This document shows positions 8,218 through 16,946 of a DNA stretch of 64,000 bases, piece after piece. Every line of letters begins with the position of its first letter. Position 1 is the stretch's first letter. The stretch spans positions 1,231,501 to 1,295,500 of the forward strand of contig NZ_CP028843.1 of assembly GCF_003058325.1 (NCBI RefSeq), written 5' to 3'. This DNA comes from Methylobacterium currus (GTDB taxonomy: Bacteria > Pseudomonadota > Alphaproteobacteria > Rhizobiales > Beijerinckiaceae). A model generated the notes under the pieces. The model was not told the origin of the DNA. It was given only the letters and a program-made list of their open reading frames with translations, and ran no database searches. Position numbers and translations under genes: made by a program.

Positions 8218-9015
8218 TCACCCCGCCGGCGCGAACAGCTCCCCCTTGCCCAGGGTCGCGAGGTCGCCCGAATACCGGCGCTGGGGGCCCCGCAGGAGCG
8301 CCGCCGCCTCCGGCGCCAGGGCCTCGAGCGATTTCGCCAGCAGGCGCAGCACCACGAGATCATGCCGCCCGGTCTCCACGAAGGTCGGCAGCAGGGCGCC
8401 GTGGCGGGCGGTGACCAGGGTGCCGCGGCGCATGCCGTAGCCGGGATGGTCGCCGATCTCGTCGGCCACGATCGTGCCGGCGATCATCCGGGCACCCACA
8501 TGGGCCCCGGCGCGTTTCGCCACGATCAGCCCGGCGCGCATCCGGTCGCCGAGGCGGTCTCCCGCGGCTCCCCCGATCACCAGGGTCGCGCCGTCGAGCC
8601 CGCACGCCGCACCGTGGACCGCACCGCCGGCGCTCCCGGCGGCGTCGCCCGCGATGCGGATCGTGCCGCCCGTGGCCGCCGTGCCGGCGAAGGGTCCGGC
8701 GGAGCCCGACACCGTGAGGCTGCCCCCCGTCATGCCGGCGCCGAGTCGCTGGCCGACATCGCCCTCGACCACGATCCGCCCGGCGGCGAGGCCGGCACCG
8801 ACGCGGTCGAGACGGTCTGTGGCGCCGAGGATCCTCAGCTCGTCCGAGCCGTCGAGGGTGATTGCGAAGCAGTCGCCGAGGGTGAGGCCGCGGCGGCTGG
8901 TGCCGACGGATAAGCGGGCGGCGTCCGCCTCCGACAGGCCGGCGAGGGCGGCGGGGGTGATCCCGGCGAGGTCCAGGCGCTCCGGCGGCGCCGCACGCAA
9001 GGTGAGGGTGCTCAT
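8218..9015 (-). CDS. fhcC: Formyltransferase/hydrolase complex subunit C
   Basis: 265 aa. The body (residues 75-215) is a run of glycine-rich parallel beta-helix repeats (DRVGAGLAAGRIVVEGDVGQ, MTGGSLTVSGSAG, MRAGLIVAKRAGAHVG) as in FwdC/glutamate synthase C-terminal domains. FhcC is a structural subunit of the Fhc complex, which transfers formyl from H4MPT to methylofuran and hydrolyses it to formate in the cytoplasm. It is the last gene of fhcBADC and overlaps fhcD by ATGA. Start chosen for that overlap. Confidence 0.93.
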   Translation of the reverse strand: MSTLTLRAAPPERLDLAGITPAALAGLSEADAARLSVGTSRRGLTLGDCFAITLDGSDELRILGATDRLDRVGAGLAAGRIVVEGDVGQRLGAGMTGGSLTVSGSAGPFAGTAATGGTIRIAGDAAGSAGGAVHGAACGLDGATLVIGGAAGDRLGDRMRAGLIVAKRAGAHVGARMIAGTIVADEIGDHPGYGMRRGTLVTARHGALLPTFVETGRHDLVVLRLLAKSLEALAPEAAALLRGPQRRYSGDLATLGKGELFAPAG

Positions 9016-9944
9016 GCGGCCTCTCCGAGCAGGTCCCGGAGGTGGAAGTGATGGCGGCCGAGATTGCCGCCGTAATTGCCCGCCGTGACCGCGACGAGGC
9101 CGAGATCGGCCCCGACCCGGGTCGAGGCGTGGAGAGCCGCGTGCATGGCGGCCGAGACCGCGCCCGCCGAGAGCCCGTCGATGACGATTTCCAGCACCAC
9201 GTCGACCTCCGGCGGCAGGGCCGAGCCGGCCCGGCCCTTCAGGGTCGGGCAATAGGCGTCGTTGGTCGAGGCCATCATGCCCTTGGTGCGCGCCCCGACC
9301 TTGGAGCCGGAGCGCACCACGCCGCCCGGGAAGGGCAGGATCACGTCCGGCACGATGCGGGCCGCCGCGACCGCGATCTCGGCCACCCGCAGGGTGTCGG
9401 CGAAGCGCCGGCCGAGAAACAGCAGGTTGCCGCCGCCGACCGCGCCGTTGACCGTCGGCACCGAGTGTTCGCACAGGAACTCGCCGTCCATCACCGGCGT
9501 GCGCCAGTAGCGCCGGCCCCCGACGCGCTTCGCCGTCGCGAAGCCGTCGCCGAAATAGCGGATCGCGCCGCCGAGCTTGAGCGCCTTGCCGCGCTCCGGG
9601 TCGTCCCAGGGGATGCCGGCGAAGACCGCGCTGCCCGGCGAGGTGAGCACGCATTGCCCGACCCGGCGCAGGAGCTGGTCCTTGAGGCCGCCGGCATCGA
9701 AGCCGAACAGCAGCACGCGCACGCCCGGGCGCCCGTCGGGGGTCTCGCCCGGGGAGAGCACCGCGTCGATGCCGGCCTCGGCGCCGCAGCCGATCACCGA
9801 GGTGGCGAAGCCCGTCATGGTGGTGGCGGCGATCATCGCCCATTCGGGCGTCTCGGCGGTGAGGACCAGGGCGGTGGCCGCCATGTCGAAGGCCTCCGCG
9901 AAGGTGTCCTCGACCCGGATGCCGTGGAGAATCAGGTCCGGCAT
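9012..9944 (-). CDS. fhcD: Formylmethanofuran:H4MPT formyltransferase, Fhc subunit D
   Basis: 310 aa, with the Ftr hallmarks VEDTFAEAFDMAATALVLTA and GFATSVIGCGAEAGID at the N-terminus. FFGDGFATAKRVGGRRYWR-like (residues about 130-150) and NYGGNLGRHHFHL at the C-terminus are also present. The enzyme moves the formyl group between methylofuran and N5 of H4MPT. The gene overlaps the end of fhcA by 13 bp and the start of fhcC by 4 bp, as expected for subunits of one complex. Confidence 0.95.
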   Translation of the reverse strand: MPDLILHGIRVEDTFAEAFDMAATALVLTAETPEWAMIAATTMTGFATSVIGCGAEAGIDAVLSPGETPDGRPGVRVLLFGFDAGGLKDQLLRRVGQCVLTSPGSAVFAGIPWDDPERGKALKLGGAIRYFGDGFATAKRVGGRRYWRTPVMDGEFLCEHSVPTVNGAVGGGNLLFLGRRFADTLRVAEIAVAAARIVPDVILPFPGGVVRSGSKVGARTKGMMASTNDAYCPTLKGRAGSALPPEVDVVLEIVIDGLSAGAVSAAMHAALHASTRVGADLGLVAVTAGNYGGNLGRHHFHLRDLLGEAA

Positions 9945-11572
9945 GCCGATGCCTTTGACACTTGCTCGAAAACCTCACGCCCGGGGAAGGCCGCGTCCGG
10001 CACCGAGAAGCTCGACAGCCCGGCGCCGAAGCGGCCCTGGAGATAGGCGTCGGTCCGCCGCGCCATGCCGGCATCGGCCTCGAGGCCGAGTTGCAGCGTG
10101 CGGCCGCGGGTCCAGGACACGACCTCGCCGTCCTCGACGATCACCGCGCCGTCCTTGAGCACCCGGTGGGCGCGGGAAAACATCGCGGTCCGGTCCGGCT
10201 GATCGCGATAGACCGCGATGTCGGCCCGTGCCCCGGGGCGCAGATGGCCGCGATCGGTGAGGCCGAGCAGCTTCGCCGGGCCCGAGCGGGTGAGCTGCGC
10301 CACCTCGGTGAGGGTATATTCGCGCTCGATCGCGGCGAGGCCGGAGCGTTCCGCCGCGACCTTGGGATGGGCGGCGACCTCCCGGTCGCGCTCCTCCTTG
10401 TCCATCAGCAGGTGGAGGATGCGCGGATAGGCGGTGAACGGCCCGCCATTGGGGTGGTCGGTGGTCAGGATGGTGCGCTCCGGATCCGGCGAGAGCAGCA
10501 TGAGCTCGAGCCCGATGGCGAATTGCAGCGAGGAGGTCGGGCCGCGGTCGCGATAGCGGAACGGCACGATGCCGCCGCCCTCGGCATCGCCCGCATGGAC
10601 GAGCCACTTCTTCGGGCTCGCCGCCTTGCGGCCGGAGAACTGGCGCAGGATGTCGAGCGAGATCGTCGCGGTCTGGCCGAACACCACCTGGCCGATATCG
10701 AGGGTGGCGTTGGGGTGGCGGGCCAGGGCCTCGGCGATGCGCGGCGCGGCGGAGGCGAAGCCGCCGGTGAGGGGGTTGTCCTTGTCGAGCGCCGCGTAGG
10801 CGTAGAACTGGGCGTGGGCGAAGTGGATGCGGCGGCCCTCCGCCGCCTCCAGGGTCTCGATCAGGCTGTCGTCGGCCCCCGGCAGGCCGAGATTGCTGCA
10901 ATGGACATGGAGCGGGTGGGGGACCTCGAGCGCCTCGACCGCGTCGAGGAGCCCGTTCAGGATGGTGCGGGAGGTGAGCCCATAGGCCGGCACCTCGTCG
11001 TCGAGGGAGAAGCGGACCGCCCCGTCCTTGAAGGCGTCGGCGCCGCCGGCATTGATGACCTTGACGCCGAGCGCCCGCGAGGCCGCGACGTTCAGCGCCA
11101 CGAGGTCGCGCACGGCCTCCGCGCTCTCGCGGTCGCGCAGCAGCCCGAGCAGCTGGTCGTCGTTGCCCATCACGCAGAGGCCGCCCCGGTCGAGGAGCGG
11201 GATCTCGGCGAGTTCGAGCTGGGTCGCGAGCGCGTTGACCGGCGGCATCGCCGGCTCGACCGCGGTGGTGTAGCCCATCCGGGCGTAGAGCAGGCCGACG
11301 TCGCGGCCCGAGCCGTGCGGGTTCGGCGCATCGGGCTCGGAGACGCCGAGCTCCGGCAGCAGCAGGCGCGCCAGCACCACGTTGCCGCCGGCGATGTGGG
11401 AATGGATCTCGACGCCGCCCGCCATGACGACGCAACCGGCGGCGTCGATGATGCGGTCGGGCGCGCGGTCGGAGGGGGCGACGACGCGGCCGTCCTCGAT
11501 CCAGAGGTCACCGATGGCGTCGCGCCCGGCGGTCGGATCGACCACCCGGCCGCCGGCGATGCGGGTCAGCAT
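9932..11572 (-). CDS. fhcA: Fhc subunit A, formylmethanofuran hydrolase (amidohydrolase fold)
   Basis: 546 aa. The dinuclear-metal amidohydrolase signature HxH is at residues 57-59 (EIHSHIAGG). KVIN carries the lysine expected to be the bridging ligand, HVHCSNLG and HFAHAQF supply histidines, and TTDHPNGG carries the catalytic Asp. The equivalent FwdA/FmdA subunit hydrolyses formyl-methanofuran to formate; in methylotrophs this is the final step of the H4MPT pathway. It overlaps fhcB by 7 bp and fhcD by 13 bp. All key residues are present, so it should be active. Confidence 0.95.
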   Translation of the reverse strand: MLTRIAGGRVVDPTAGRDAIGDLWIEDGRVVAPSDRAPDRIIDAAGCVVMAGGVEIHSHIAGGNVVLARLLLPELGVSEPDAPNPHGSGRDVGLLYARMGYTTAVEPAMPPVNALATQLELAEIPLLDRGGLCVMGNDDQLLGLLRDRESAEAVRDLVALNVAASRALGVKVINAGGADAFKDGAVRFSLDDEVPAYGLTSRTILNGLLDAVEALEVPHPLHVHCSNLGLPGADDSLIETLEAAEGRRIHFAHAQFYAYAALDKDNPLTGGFASAAPRIAEALARHPNATLDIGQVVFGQTATISLDILRQFSGRKAASPKKWLVHAGDAEGGGIVPFRYRDRGPTSSLQFAIGLELMLLSPDPERTILTTDHPNGGPFTAYPRILHLLMDKEERDREVAAHPKVAAERSGLAAIEREYTLTEVAQLTRSGPAKLLGLTDRGHLRPGARADIAVYRDQPDRTAMFSRAHRVLKDGAVIVEDGEVVSWTRGRTLQLGLEADAGMARRTDAYLQGRFGAGLSSFSVPDAAFPGREVFEQVSKASACRT

Positions 11573-12726
11573 GAGGCGGAGCGCTCCGGGTTAGAGGCAG
11601 GAGAAGCCGCGAGACGGGCCTGGAGGTCGGCGAGGATCGCGGCGGCAGGGCTCAGCCCCGGCTGCGGCGAACCGGGATCCGGCCGAGTATCCTGCCGGGG
11701 ACCTTGCCCGGAATCTTGCCCGGAATCTTGCCGAGACTCATGCCGAGACTCATGCCACGCGATCGCGGCGCGGCGCGGGTGCCAGAGGGCGGCACCGAAG
11801 GCCTCGCCCGGCACGCCGACGCCGATCACCACCCGGGCCTCGTCCCCCTTGGGCGCCCCGAGGAGCGCCACGGTCGGCACCGTGCGGGTCCAGGCGGGCA
11901 GGGGGGCCGGCAGGGAGGCGAGCCAGAGCGCGGCATCGATCTCGCCGGCGGCGGCCTGGCGCTCGGCGTCGAAGCGCCAGGGATCGTGCTCGGGACGGCC
12001 GCGGCCGAAGCCGACCCGGGGTCCCTGGCCGGTGCTCCAGGCCGCGACCTGGGCGACGGCCCGGCCCTGGCAGGCATCGCCCAGCGGCAGGGCGAAGCAG
12101 CGGGTGGTCTCGTTGAGATCCTTGACGAGGCCGTTCAGCATCTCGGCCCCGAGGGCGCCGATCTCGCCGGGATCGTACAGAACGACGCCGTAGAGCGCCT
12201 CGCGCAGGCGCACCACGAGGTCGGCGAGGGGATGGGGGCCGGCGATGCGGCCTCCGGCCAAGCCGCGCAGCAGGCCGATCGCCGCCGCGACCCCGGCCTC
12301 GCCGGCCGGATAGGCGACGGGCTGCACGGCACCGGCGCCGGCTCCCCCGAGGGCCAGGAGCGTGCGGGACCGCCCGGCGGCGCGGCCGCGCACGGGTCCG
12401 CCCGCCGCCAGCTCGCTCACCATCTCGGACGTCCAGGGTGCGGCGCCGACCACCAGAACCAGATCGGCCCGCCCGCGCGCCTCGGCCGGGGTGGTGGTCA
12501 TGGCGCCGCCGGAGGCCAGGGCCCCGAGATCGGCGTAGAGCGCGGACCCCGCGGCGGGATCGAGCGAGGCGCCGATCGCGCGGGCGAGATCGAACGCCGC
12601 CTGCACGGACGCCGCCTCGGCGCAGAGGCCGGCGAAGACCGGGCTTCGCGCCCCCGTCAGCAGCGCGGCAGCCGCCGCGACCGCCTCGTCCCGCGCCACT
12701 GCCTGCCCATCGATCCAGGCCGTCAT
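11566..12726 (-). CDS. fhcB: Fhc subunit B, molybdopterin-oxidoreductase-like subunit without redox centres
   Basis: 386 aa from ATG (MTAWIDGQAVARDEAVAAAA). It resembles FwdB, but the N-terminal cysteine motif for an iron-sulphur cluster is missing and there is no Cys/Sec metal ligand, as reported for methylotroph FhcB. It therefore serves structure rather than redox. It heads the fhcBADC operon. Near residues 322-346 the protein carries a four-residue repeat (HESR, HESR, QDSG, QDSG, QGPR, QDTR) encoded by 12-bp tandem repeats, followed by a DPGSPQPGLSP linker. Confidence 0.9.
   Translation of the reverse strand: MTAWIDGQAVARDEAVAAAAALLTGARSPVFAGLCAEAASVQAAFDLARAIGASLDPAAGSALYADLGALASGGAMTTTPAEARGRADLVLVVGAAPWTSEMVSELAAGGPVRGRAAGRSRTLLALGGAGAGAVQPVAYPAGEAGVAAAIGLLRGLAGGRIAGPHPLADLVVRLREALYGVVLYDPGEIGALGAEMLNGLVKDLNETTRCFALPLGDACQGRAVAQVAAWSTGQGPRVGFGRGRPEHDPWRFDAERQAAAGEIDAALWLASLPAPLPAWTRTVPTVALLGAPKGDEARVVIGVGVPGEAFGAALWHPRRAAIAWHESRHESRQDSGQDSGQGPRQDTRPDPGSPQPGLSPAAAILADLQARLAASPASNPERSASC
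11689..11760. repeat. 12-bp in-frame tandem repeat inside fhcB
   Basis: Six consecutive 12-bp units, variants of ATCTTGCCCGGA / CTCATGCCGAGA on the plus strand, keep the fhcB frame and encode four-residue units of His/Gln-Glu/Asp-Ser-Arg/Gly type. Two adjacent pairs are identical or nearly so, pointing to recent slippage duplication. Confidence 0.9.
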
Positions 12727-12973
12727 CCGCCCTCGCTCACCCTTGCCGCGCTTGCTGGCCGCTCGCCGGTGTTCCGGGGACGGTCGCATCCGGGCCCCCG
12801 GGCAGGCAAGTCCCCCGAAAGTCCGGCTTCGCGCCCGGCCGGCGGGCACATATCCGCCGATCCCGAGTTGCCCAGCCGACGGGCGGTGTGGGACAGTCCG
12901 GCTTCGAGGACGGCGCCGCCCCCGCGGGAGCCGGGGCATCGGGGCAGGAAGCGAGGCCGGTTTGGCGCACGAG

Positions 12974-13948
12974 ATGGGAATGCCGCGGGCGAGGGTGCGG
13001 GTGCGCGCCCCGGCCCGGCTGCATTTCGGCTTCCTCGACCTGCATGGCGGGCTCGGCCGGCGCTTCGGCAGCATCGGCCTCGGTCTCGACGCGCCCGGCA
13101 TCGACCTCACCGCCGCCCGCGCCGACGCCTTGACGGTCACCGGAGCCGACGCCCCCGGCCTCGCCGCCGAATGCGAGCGGGTGCGCGTCTACGCGTCCCT
13201 CGCGGCCCGCCATCTCGGCGTGCCGGAGACGGGGGAGTTCCACCTCGCGGACGCGATCCCGGCCCATGCGGGCTTCGGCTCGGGCACGCAGCTCGCCCTC
13301 TCGGTCGCGGCGGCGCTCGCCGCGCTCCACGGCGCGCCCTTCGCGCCCGCCGCCTTCGCGGACGTCCTCGACCGCGGCAACCGCTCCGGCGTCGGGCTCG
13401 CCGCCTTCGTCACCGGCGGCCTGATCGTCGATGGCGGCCGCGACGACAGCGAGGCGCCGCCGCCGGTGATCGCGCGGCTGCCCTTCCCGGAGGCGTGGCG
13501 GGTGGTGCTGATCCTCGATGCCGGCCGCACAGGCGTGCACGGGGCCGAGGAAAGCCGCGCCTTCCGGGAGCTGCCGCGCTTCCCCGCGCCGGAGGCGGCC
13601 GAGATCTGCCGCACGGTGCTGATGCAGGTGCTGCCGGCCGTGGTCACGGAGGACATAGGCCGGTTCGGTGCCGGGATCACCGGGATCCAGCGCCGGATCG
13701 GCGACTATTTCGCCCCCCACCAGGGCGGGCGCTACGCCAGCGCGGCGGTGGCGGCGGCGCTCGCCGATGTCGAGGCGGCCGGCATCGCCGGCTTCGGCCA
13801 GAGCTCCTGGGGGCCGACCGGCTTCGCGCTCACCCGCGACGCGGCGGAGGCGGAGGCCCTGGTCGCGTCCTTGCGCGCCCGCCACCCGGGCCTGACCACC
13901 CGCATCGCCCGCGGACGCAATCGCGGGGCGGAGATCGGCGAGCCGTAG
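12974..13948 (+). CDS. mptG: Beta-ribofuranosylaminobenzene 5'-phosphate (beta-RFAP) synthase
   Basis: 324 aa. The RVRAPARLHFGFLDLHGGLGRRFG opening (two blocks) and AHAGFGSGTQLALSVA (GHMP-type glycine loop) are diagnostic. GIAGFGQSSWGPTGFAL near the C-terminus is also conserved. The enzyme condenses PRPP with 4-hydroxybenzoate (or p-aminobenzoate in archaea), releasing CO2, the committed step of methanopterin synthesis. An ATG two codons further down is an alternative start. The gene is divergent from fhcB across 247 bp, which should hold both promoters; I could not assign convincing -35/-10 boxes. Confidence 0.92.
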   Translation: MGMPRARVRVRAPARLHFGFLDLHGGLGRRFGSIGLGLDAPGIDLTAARADALTVTGADAPGLAAECERVRVYASLAARHLGVPETGEFHLADAIPAHAGFGSGTQLALSVAAALAALHGAPFAPAAFADVLDRGNRSGVGLAAFVTGGLIVDGGRDDSEAPPPVIARLPFPEAWRVVLILDAGRTGVHGAEESRAFRELPRFPAPEAAEICRTVLMQVLPAVVTEDIGRFGAGITGIQRRIGDYFAPHQGGRYASAAVAAALADVEAAGIAGFGQSSWGPTGFALTRDAAEAEALVASLRARHPGLTTRIARGRNRGAEIGEP

Positions 13949-14146
13949 CGGCTGCTGGCACGGCACTTGCTCTGAACATCGCGCAGCGCAGAGCCGCCAG
14001 GGCTCTTGTCGGGTTGGCGTGCCCATCGTCGGGTGTCCGCTGAGGGTCCGCCCGGCCATGCGCCGCATGGCCAGGGGGTCTCGCCGATTGCCGCGGTGAG
14101 AGTGCCGTTCACCGGATGTCCACGTCTTCGAGACGGGACGTAAGCC

Positions 14147-15199
14147 ATGTGCGATCGTGACGGGTCGTTCTACCGTAACCTCTCCCGCCGAGGCTTCCTC
14201 GGCCGGGGCGCCGGCGCCGCGGCGGCGATCGCCCTGCCGGCGCATCTCGCCGCCCTGCTGGCGCCGAGTCCGGCGGCGGCGGGCACCACGCTGAAGGCCA
14301 CCCACGGCTCCGGCTTCTGCAACATGGGCCTGTTCCTCGCCAAGGAACGGGGGCTGACCAAGGCGGACGGCGTCGATCTCGACTTCGTGGTGACGCCCTC
14401 GAACACCGAGATCACCACCATGTTCGGGGCCGGGCTCGTCGACATGTCGATGATCCCGTACTCGAACTTCATGACCCTGTACGATGCCGGCGCGCCGGTG
14501 CGGATCGTCGCGGGCGGCGGCGTCGAGGGCTGCATCATCGTGGCCCGCGACGGCATCGAGTCGGCGGCCGACCTCAAGGGCAAGACCTTCGGCACCTTCC
14601 AGGCCGACACCCTCGAGGTGCTGCCCTACGACTACCTGAAGAAGGCCGGGATGAGCTTTCGCGATGTCGAGGTGAAGTATCTCGACACTTCGCCGGAACT
14701 CGCCCAGGCGTTCATGGCCGGGGCCCTCGACGCGATCTGCCACATCGAGCCCTACGCCTCGCAATGCGTCATGGCCCGCAAGGGCGCCAAGGTCCTCTCG
14801 AACGGCACCGATGTCTACGGCAAGGGCTACTCGGATTGCGTGCTCGCCGTGCGGGCGCCGCTCCTCAAGAGCAACCCGGCCGCCGTGAAGGCGGTGATCA
14901 AGGCCTTGTTCGTCGCCCAGTCCCAGGCCGAGGCGGACAAGAGCGCGGCTCTCAAGGACACGGTCGGCAAGTACTACAAGACCAGCATGGAGGCGGCGGT
15001 CGACGCCTCCGCCAAGCAGCCGATCGTGGTCGACCAGCGCGACCAGACGAAGTTCATCATCGCGCGCGGCGCCTCGATGCAGGAGCTCGGCTACGTCAAG
15101 AAGGCTCCGGACGAGGGCGCCTTCGACTGGAGCCTGCTCGAGGCGGTGATCGCCGAGAACAAGAGCCTCTATGCGGGCCTGAAGCTGAAGGCCGCCTGA
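14147..15199 (+). CDS. Tat-exported ABC substrate-binding protein (SsuA/NMT1-like)
   Basis: 350 aa. A twin-arginine signal (LSRRGFLGRGAGAAAAIALP) precedes a type II periplasmic-binding fold of the NMT1/SsuA/TauA class (ESAADLKGKTFGTFQADTLE, LDAICHIEPYAS). Tat export suggests that the protein folds, perhaps with ligand or metal, in the cytoplasm. Permease, ATPase and two hydrolases follow closely, so it opens an uptake operon. The ligand is unknown; the amidase and deaminase-like partners suggest a nitrogen-containing organic compound. Confidence 0.82.
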   Translation: MCDRDGSFYRNLSRRGFLGRGAGAAAAIALPAHLAALLAPSPAAAGTTLKATHGSGFCNMGLFLAKERGLTKADGVDLDFVVTPSNTEITTMFGAGLVDMSMIPYSNFMTLYDAGAPVRIVAGGGVEGCIIVARDGIESAADLKGKTFGTFQADTLEVLPYDYLKKAGMSFRDVEVKYLDTSPELAQAFMAGALDAICHIEPYASQCVMARKGAKVLSNGTDVYGKGYSDCVLAVRAPLLKSNPAAVKAVIKALFVAQSQAEADKSAALKDTVGKYYKTSMEAAVDASAKQPIVVDQRDQTKFIIARGASMQELGYVKKAPDEGAFDWSLLEAVIAENKSLYAGLKLKAA

Positions 15200-15261
15200 G
15201 CGCCGTCCAACGGCCGGGCGCCGCGCCCGGCCGCCCTTCCTCCCGCACGGACACTCGCCTC

Positions 15262-16152
15262 GTGACCACACACGCACGGATCGGCCCGATCCCGGCGCCG
15301 GTGCGCGCCGCGCTGCCGGGGCTCTCGCCCGCCTGGCGCCGGCGCCTCGCCGGCCTCTTCTGGGGCTTCGTCTCCCTGAGCCTGTTCGCCGGCCTGTGGG
15401 AGGGCTTGTGGGCCCTCGACCTCGTCAACCCACTGCTGCTGCCGCCGCCCCACCTGTTCCTGGCCGACATCCCCGGGACGCTCCGCTACTTCGACCGCTC
15501 GAACCGGATCGGCAGCGTGGCGAGCGGCGGCGGGGTCGCGGCGCTGCTGATCACCATGGGCTGGACGACGATGCGGGTCTTCGTCGGCCTCGCCCTCGGC
15601 TTCGTCTGCGGCGTCCTGGTCGGGGCGTTGGTCCATTACGTCCGGATCCTGCGCAACCTGCTGCTGCCGACGGTGCTGCTGCTCGCTCCGATCTCCCCGG
15701 TGGCGTGGCTGCCGGTCGCCATCTTCGTCTTCGGCATCGGCGACAAGCCGGCGATCTTCCTCGTCTTCATCACGCTGTTCTTCACCATCGTGCTCTCGAC
15801 GGGGGCGCAGATCGAGAGCGTGCCCAAAAATTACATCCACGTTGCCCGCATCATGGGCGCCACCGGCCGTCAGACCTTCTGGCGGGTGGTCCTGCCGGCG
15901 ATCCTGCCGAGCCTGTTCATGACGCTGCGGCTCAACCTGTTCGGGGCCTGGATGGTGGTGCTGATCGCCGAGACGGTCGGGGTCGGGACCGGCCTCGGGC
16001 AGATCACCTCGATGGCGCGCTCGACCTTCAACGCCAAGCTCGTCTTCTTCACCATGGCGATCATCGGCGTGCTCGGCTTCCTGTCCGACTTCGCCCTGCG
16101 CCAGGTGCAGCGGAAGATGCTGTGGTGGGTCGGCCCGGGAGGCGCCCGATGA
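15262..16152 (+). CDS. ABC transporter permease (SsuC/TauC family)
   Basis: 296 aa from a GTG start. It has six membrane segments and the binding-protein-dependent transport EAA loop (HVARIMGATGRQTFWRVVLP). Conserved TM5-6 follow (LFGAWMVVLIAETVGVGTGLG in two blocks). The gene sits 62 bp after the binding protein and overlaps the ATPase by ATGA. It would import the ligand of the Tat-exported binding protein. Confidence 0.85.
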   Translation: MTTHARIGPIPAPVRAALPGLSPAWRRRLAGLFWGFVSLSLFAGLWEGLWALDLVNPLLLPPPHLFLADIPGTLRYFDRSNRIGSVASGGGVAALLITMGWTTMRVFVGLALGFVCGVLVGALVHYVRILRNLLLPTVLLLAPISPVAWLPVAIFVFGIGDKPAIFLVFITLFFTIVLSTGAQIESVPKNYIHVARIMGATGRQTFWRVVLPAILPSLFMTLRLNLFGAWMVVLIAETVGVGTGLGQITSMARSTFNAKLVFFTMAIIGVLGFLSDFALRQVQRKMLWWVGPGGAR

Positions 16153-16946
16153 CCCGCCCCGCCGTCACGATCCGCGACGTCTCGAAGCGCTGGATGCCGG
16201 AGGGGCGCGCGCCGGTCCAGGCGCTGGCCGACCTCGACTTCGAGGTGGCTCCCGGCGAGTTCGTGGTGCTGCTCGGGCCTTCCGGCTGCGGCAAGTCCAC
16301 CCTGCTCTACATGATCGCCGGGCTGGAGGAGGTCACCTCCGGCCAGATCCTGGCCGACGGCGAGCCCGTCACCGGCCCCTCCGCCGAGCGCGGGCTGATC
16401 TTCCAGGACGCCTCGCTGTTTCCCTGGCTCACCATCGCCGACAACGTCGCCTTCGGCCTCGCGGTCCAGCACGTGCCGCCGGTCAAAAGGCGCGAGCTGG
16501 CGGTGGAGATGCTGCGCCGGGTCGGGCTCGGCGACATGCTCGACAAGAAGCCGGACGAATTGTCCGGCGGCATGCGCCAGCGCGCGGCCTGCGCCCGGGC
16601 GCTCGCCATGCGGCCGAAGGTGCTGATGATGGACGAGCCCTTCGCGGCCCTCGACGTCCAGACCCGATCGCGCATGCAGGATTTCCTGCTGCAGATCTGG
16701 CGCGACAGCGGCGCCTCGGTCCTCCTCGTCACCCATTCCATCGACGAGGCGATCTCGCTCGCCGACCGGGTGGTGGTGTTCACGGCCCGGCCGGGGCGGG
16801 TGAAGACGATCGTACCCATCGACCTGCCGCGGCCGCGGCCGTCGCGGGACCCGCGCTACCACGCCTATCGCGACCTGTTCACGGAGCTGCTCGGCGCCGA
16901 GGTCGACCGGGCCTTCGCCGAGCAGGAGGCCGCCGCAGCGCGATGA
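16149..16946 (+). CDS. ABC transporter ATPase (SsuB/TauB family)
   Basis: 265 aa. Walker A GPSGCGKST near residue 42, Q-loop FQDASLFPWLT, signature LSGGMRQR, Walker B VLMMDEPFAALD, switch VTHSIDEA. This is the nitrate/sulfonate/taurine-type import ATPase. It overlaps both the permease (ATGA) and the nitrilase-family gene that follows (ATGA), so transport and hydrolysis are translationally coupled. Confidence 0.87.
   Translation: MTRPAVTIRDVSKRWMPEGRAPVQALADLDFEVAPGEFVVLLGPSGCGKSTLLYMIAGLEEVTSGQILADGEPVTGPSAERGLIFQDASLFPWLTIADNVAFGLAVQHVPPVKRRELAVEMLRRVGLGDMLDKKPDELSGGMRQRAACARALAMRPKVLMMDEPFAALDVQTRSRMQDFLLQIWRDSGASVLLVTHSIDEAISLADRVVVFTARPGRVKTIVPIDLPRPRPSRDPRYHAYRDLFTELLGAEVDRAFAEQEAAAAR

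Noticed and set aside
12737..15277. Minus-strand open frame of 846 codons
   Set aside because: Antisense to mptG and the Tat-exported binding protein, both of which have clear family motifs.
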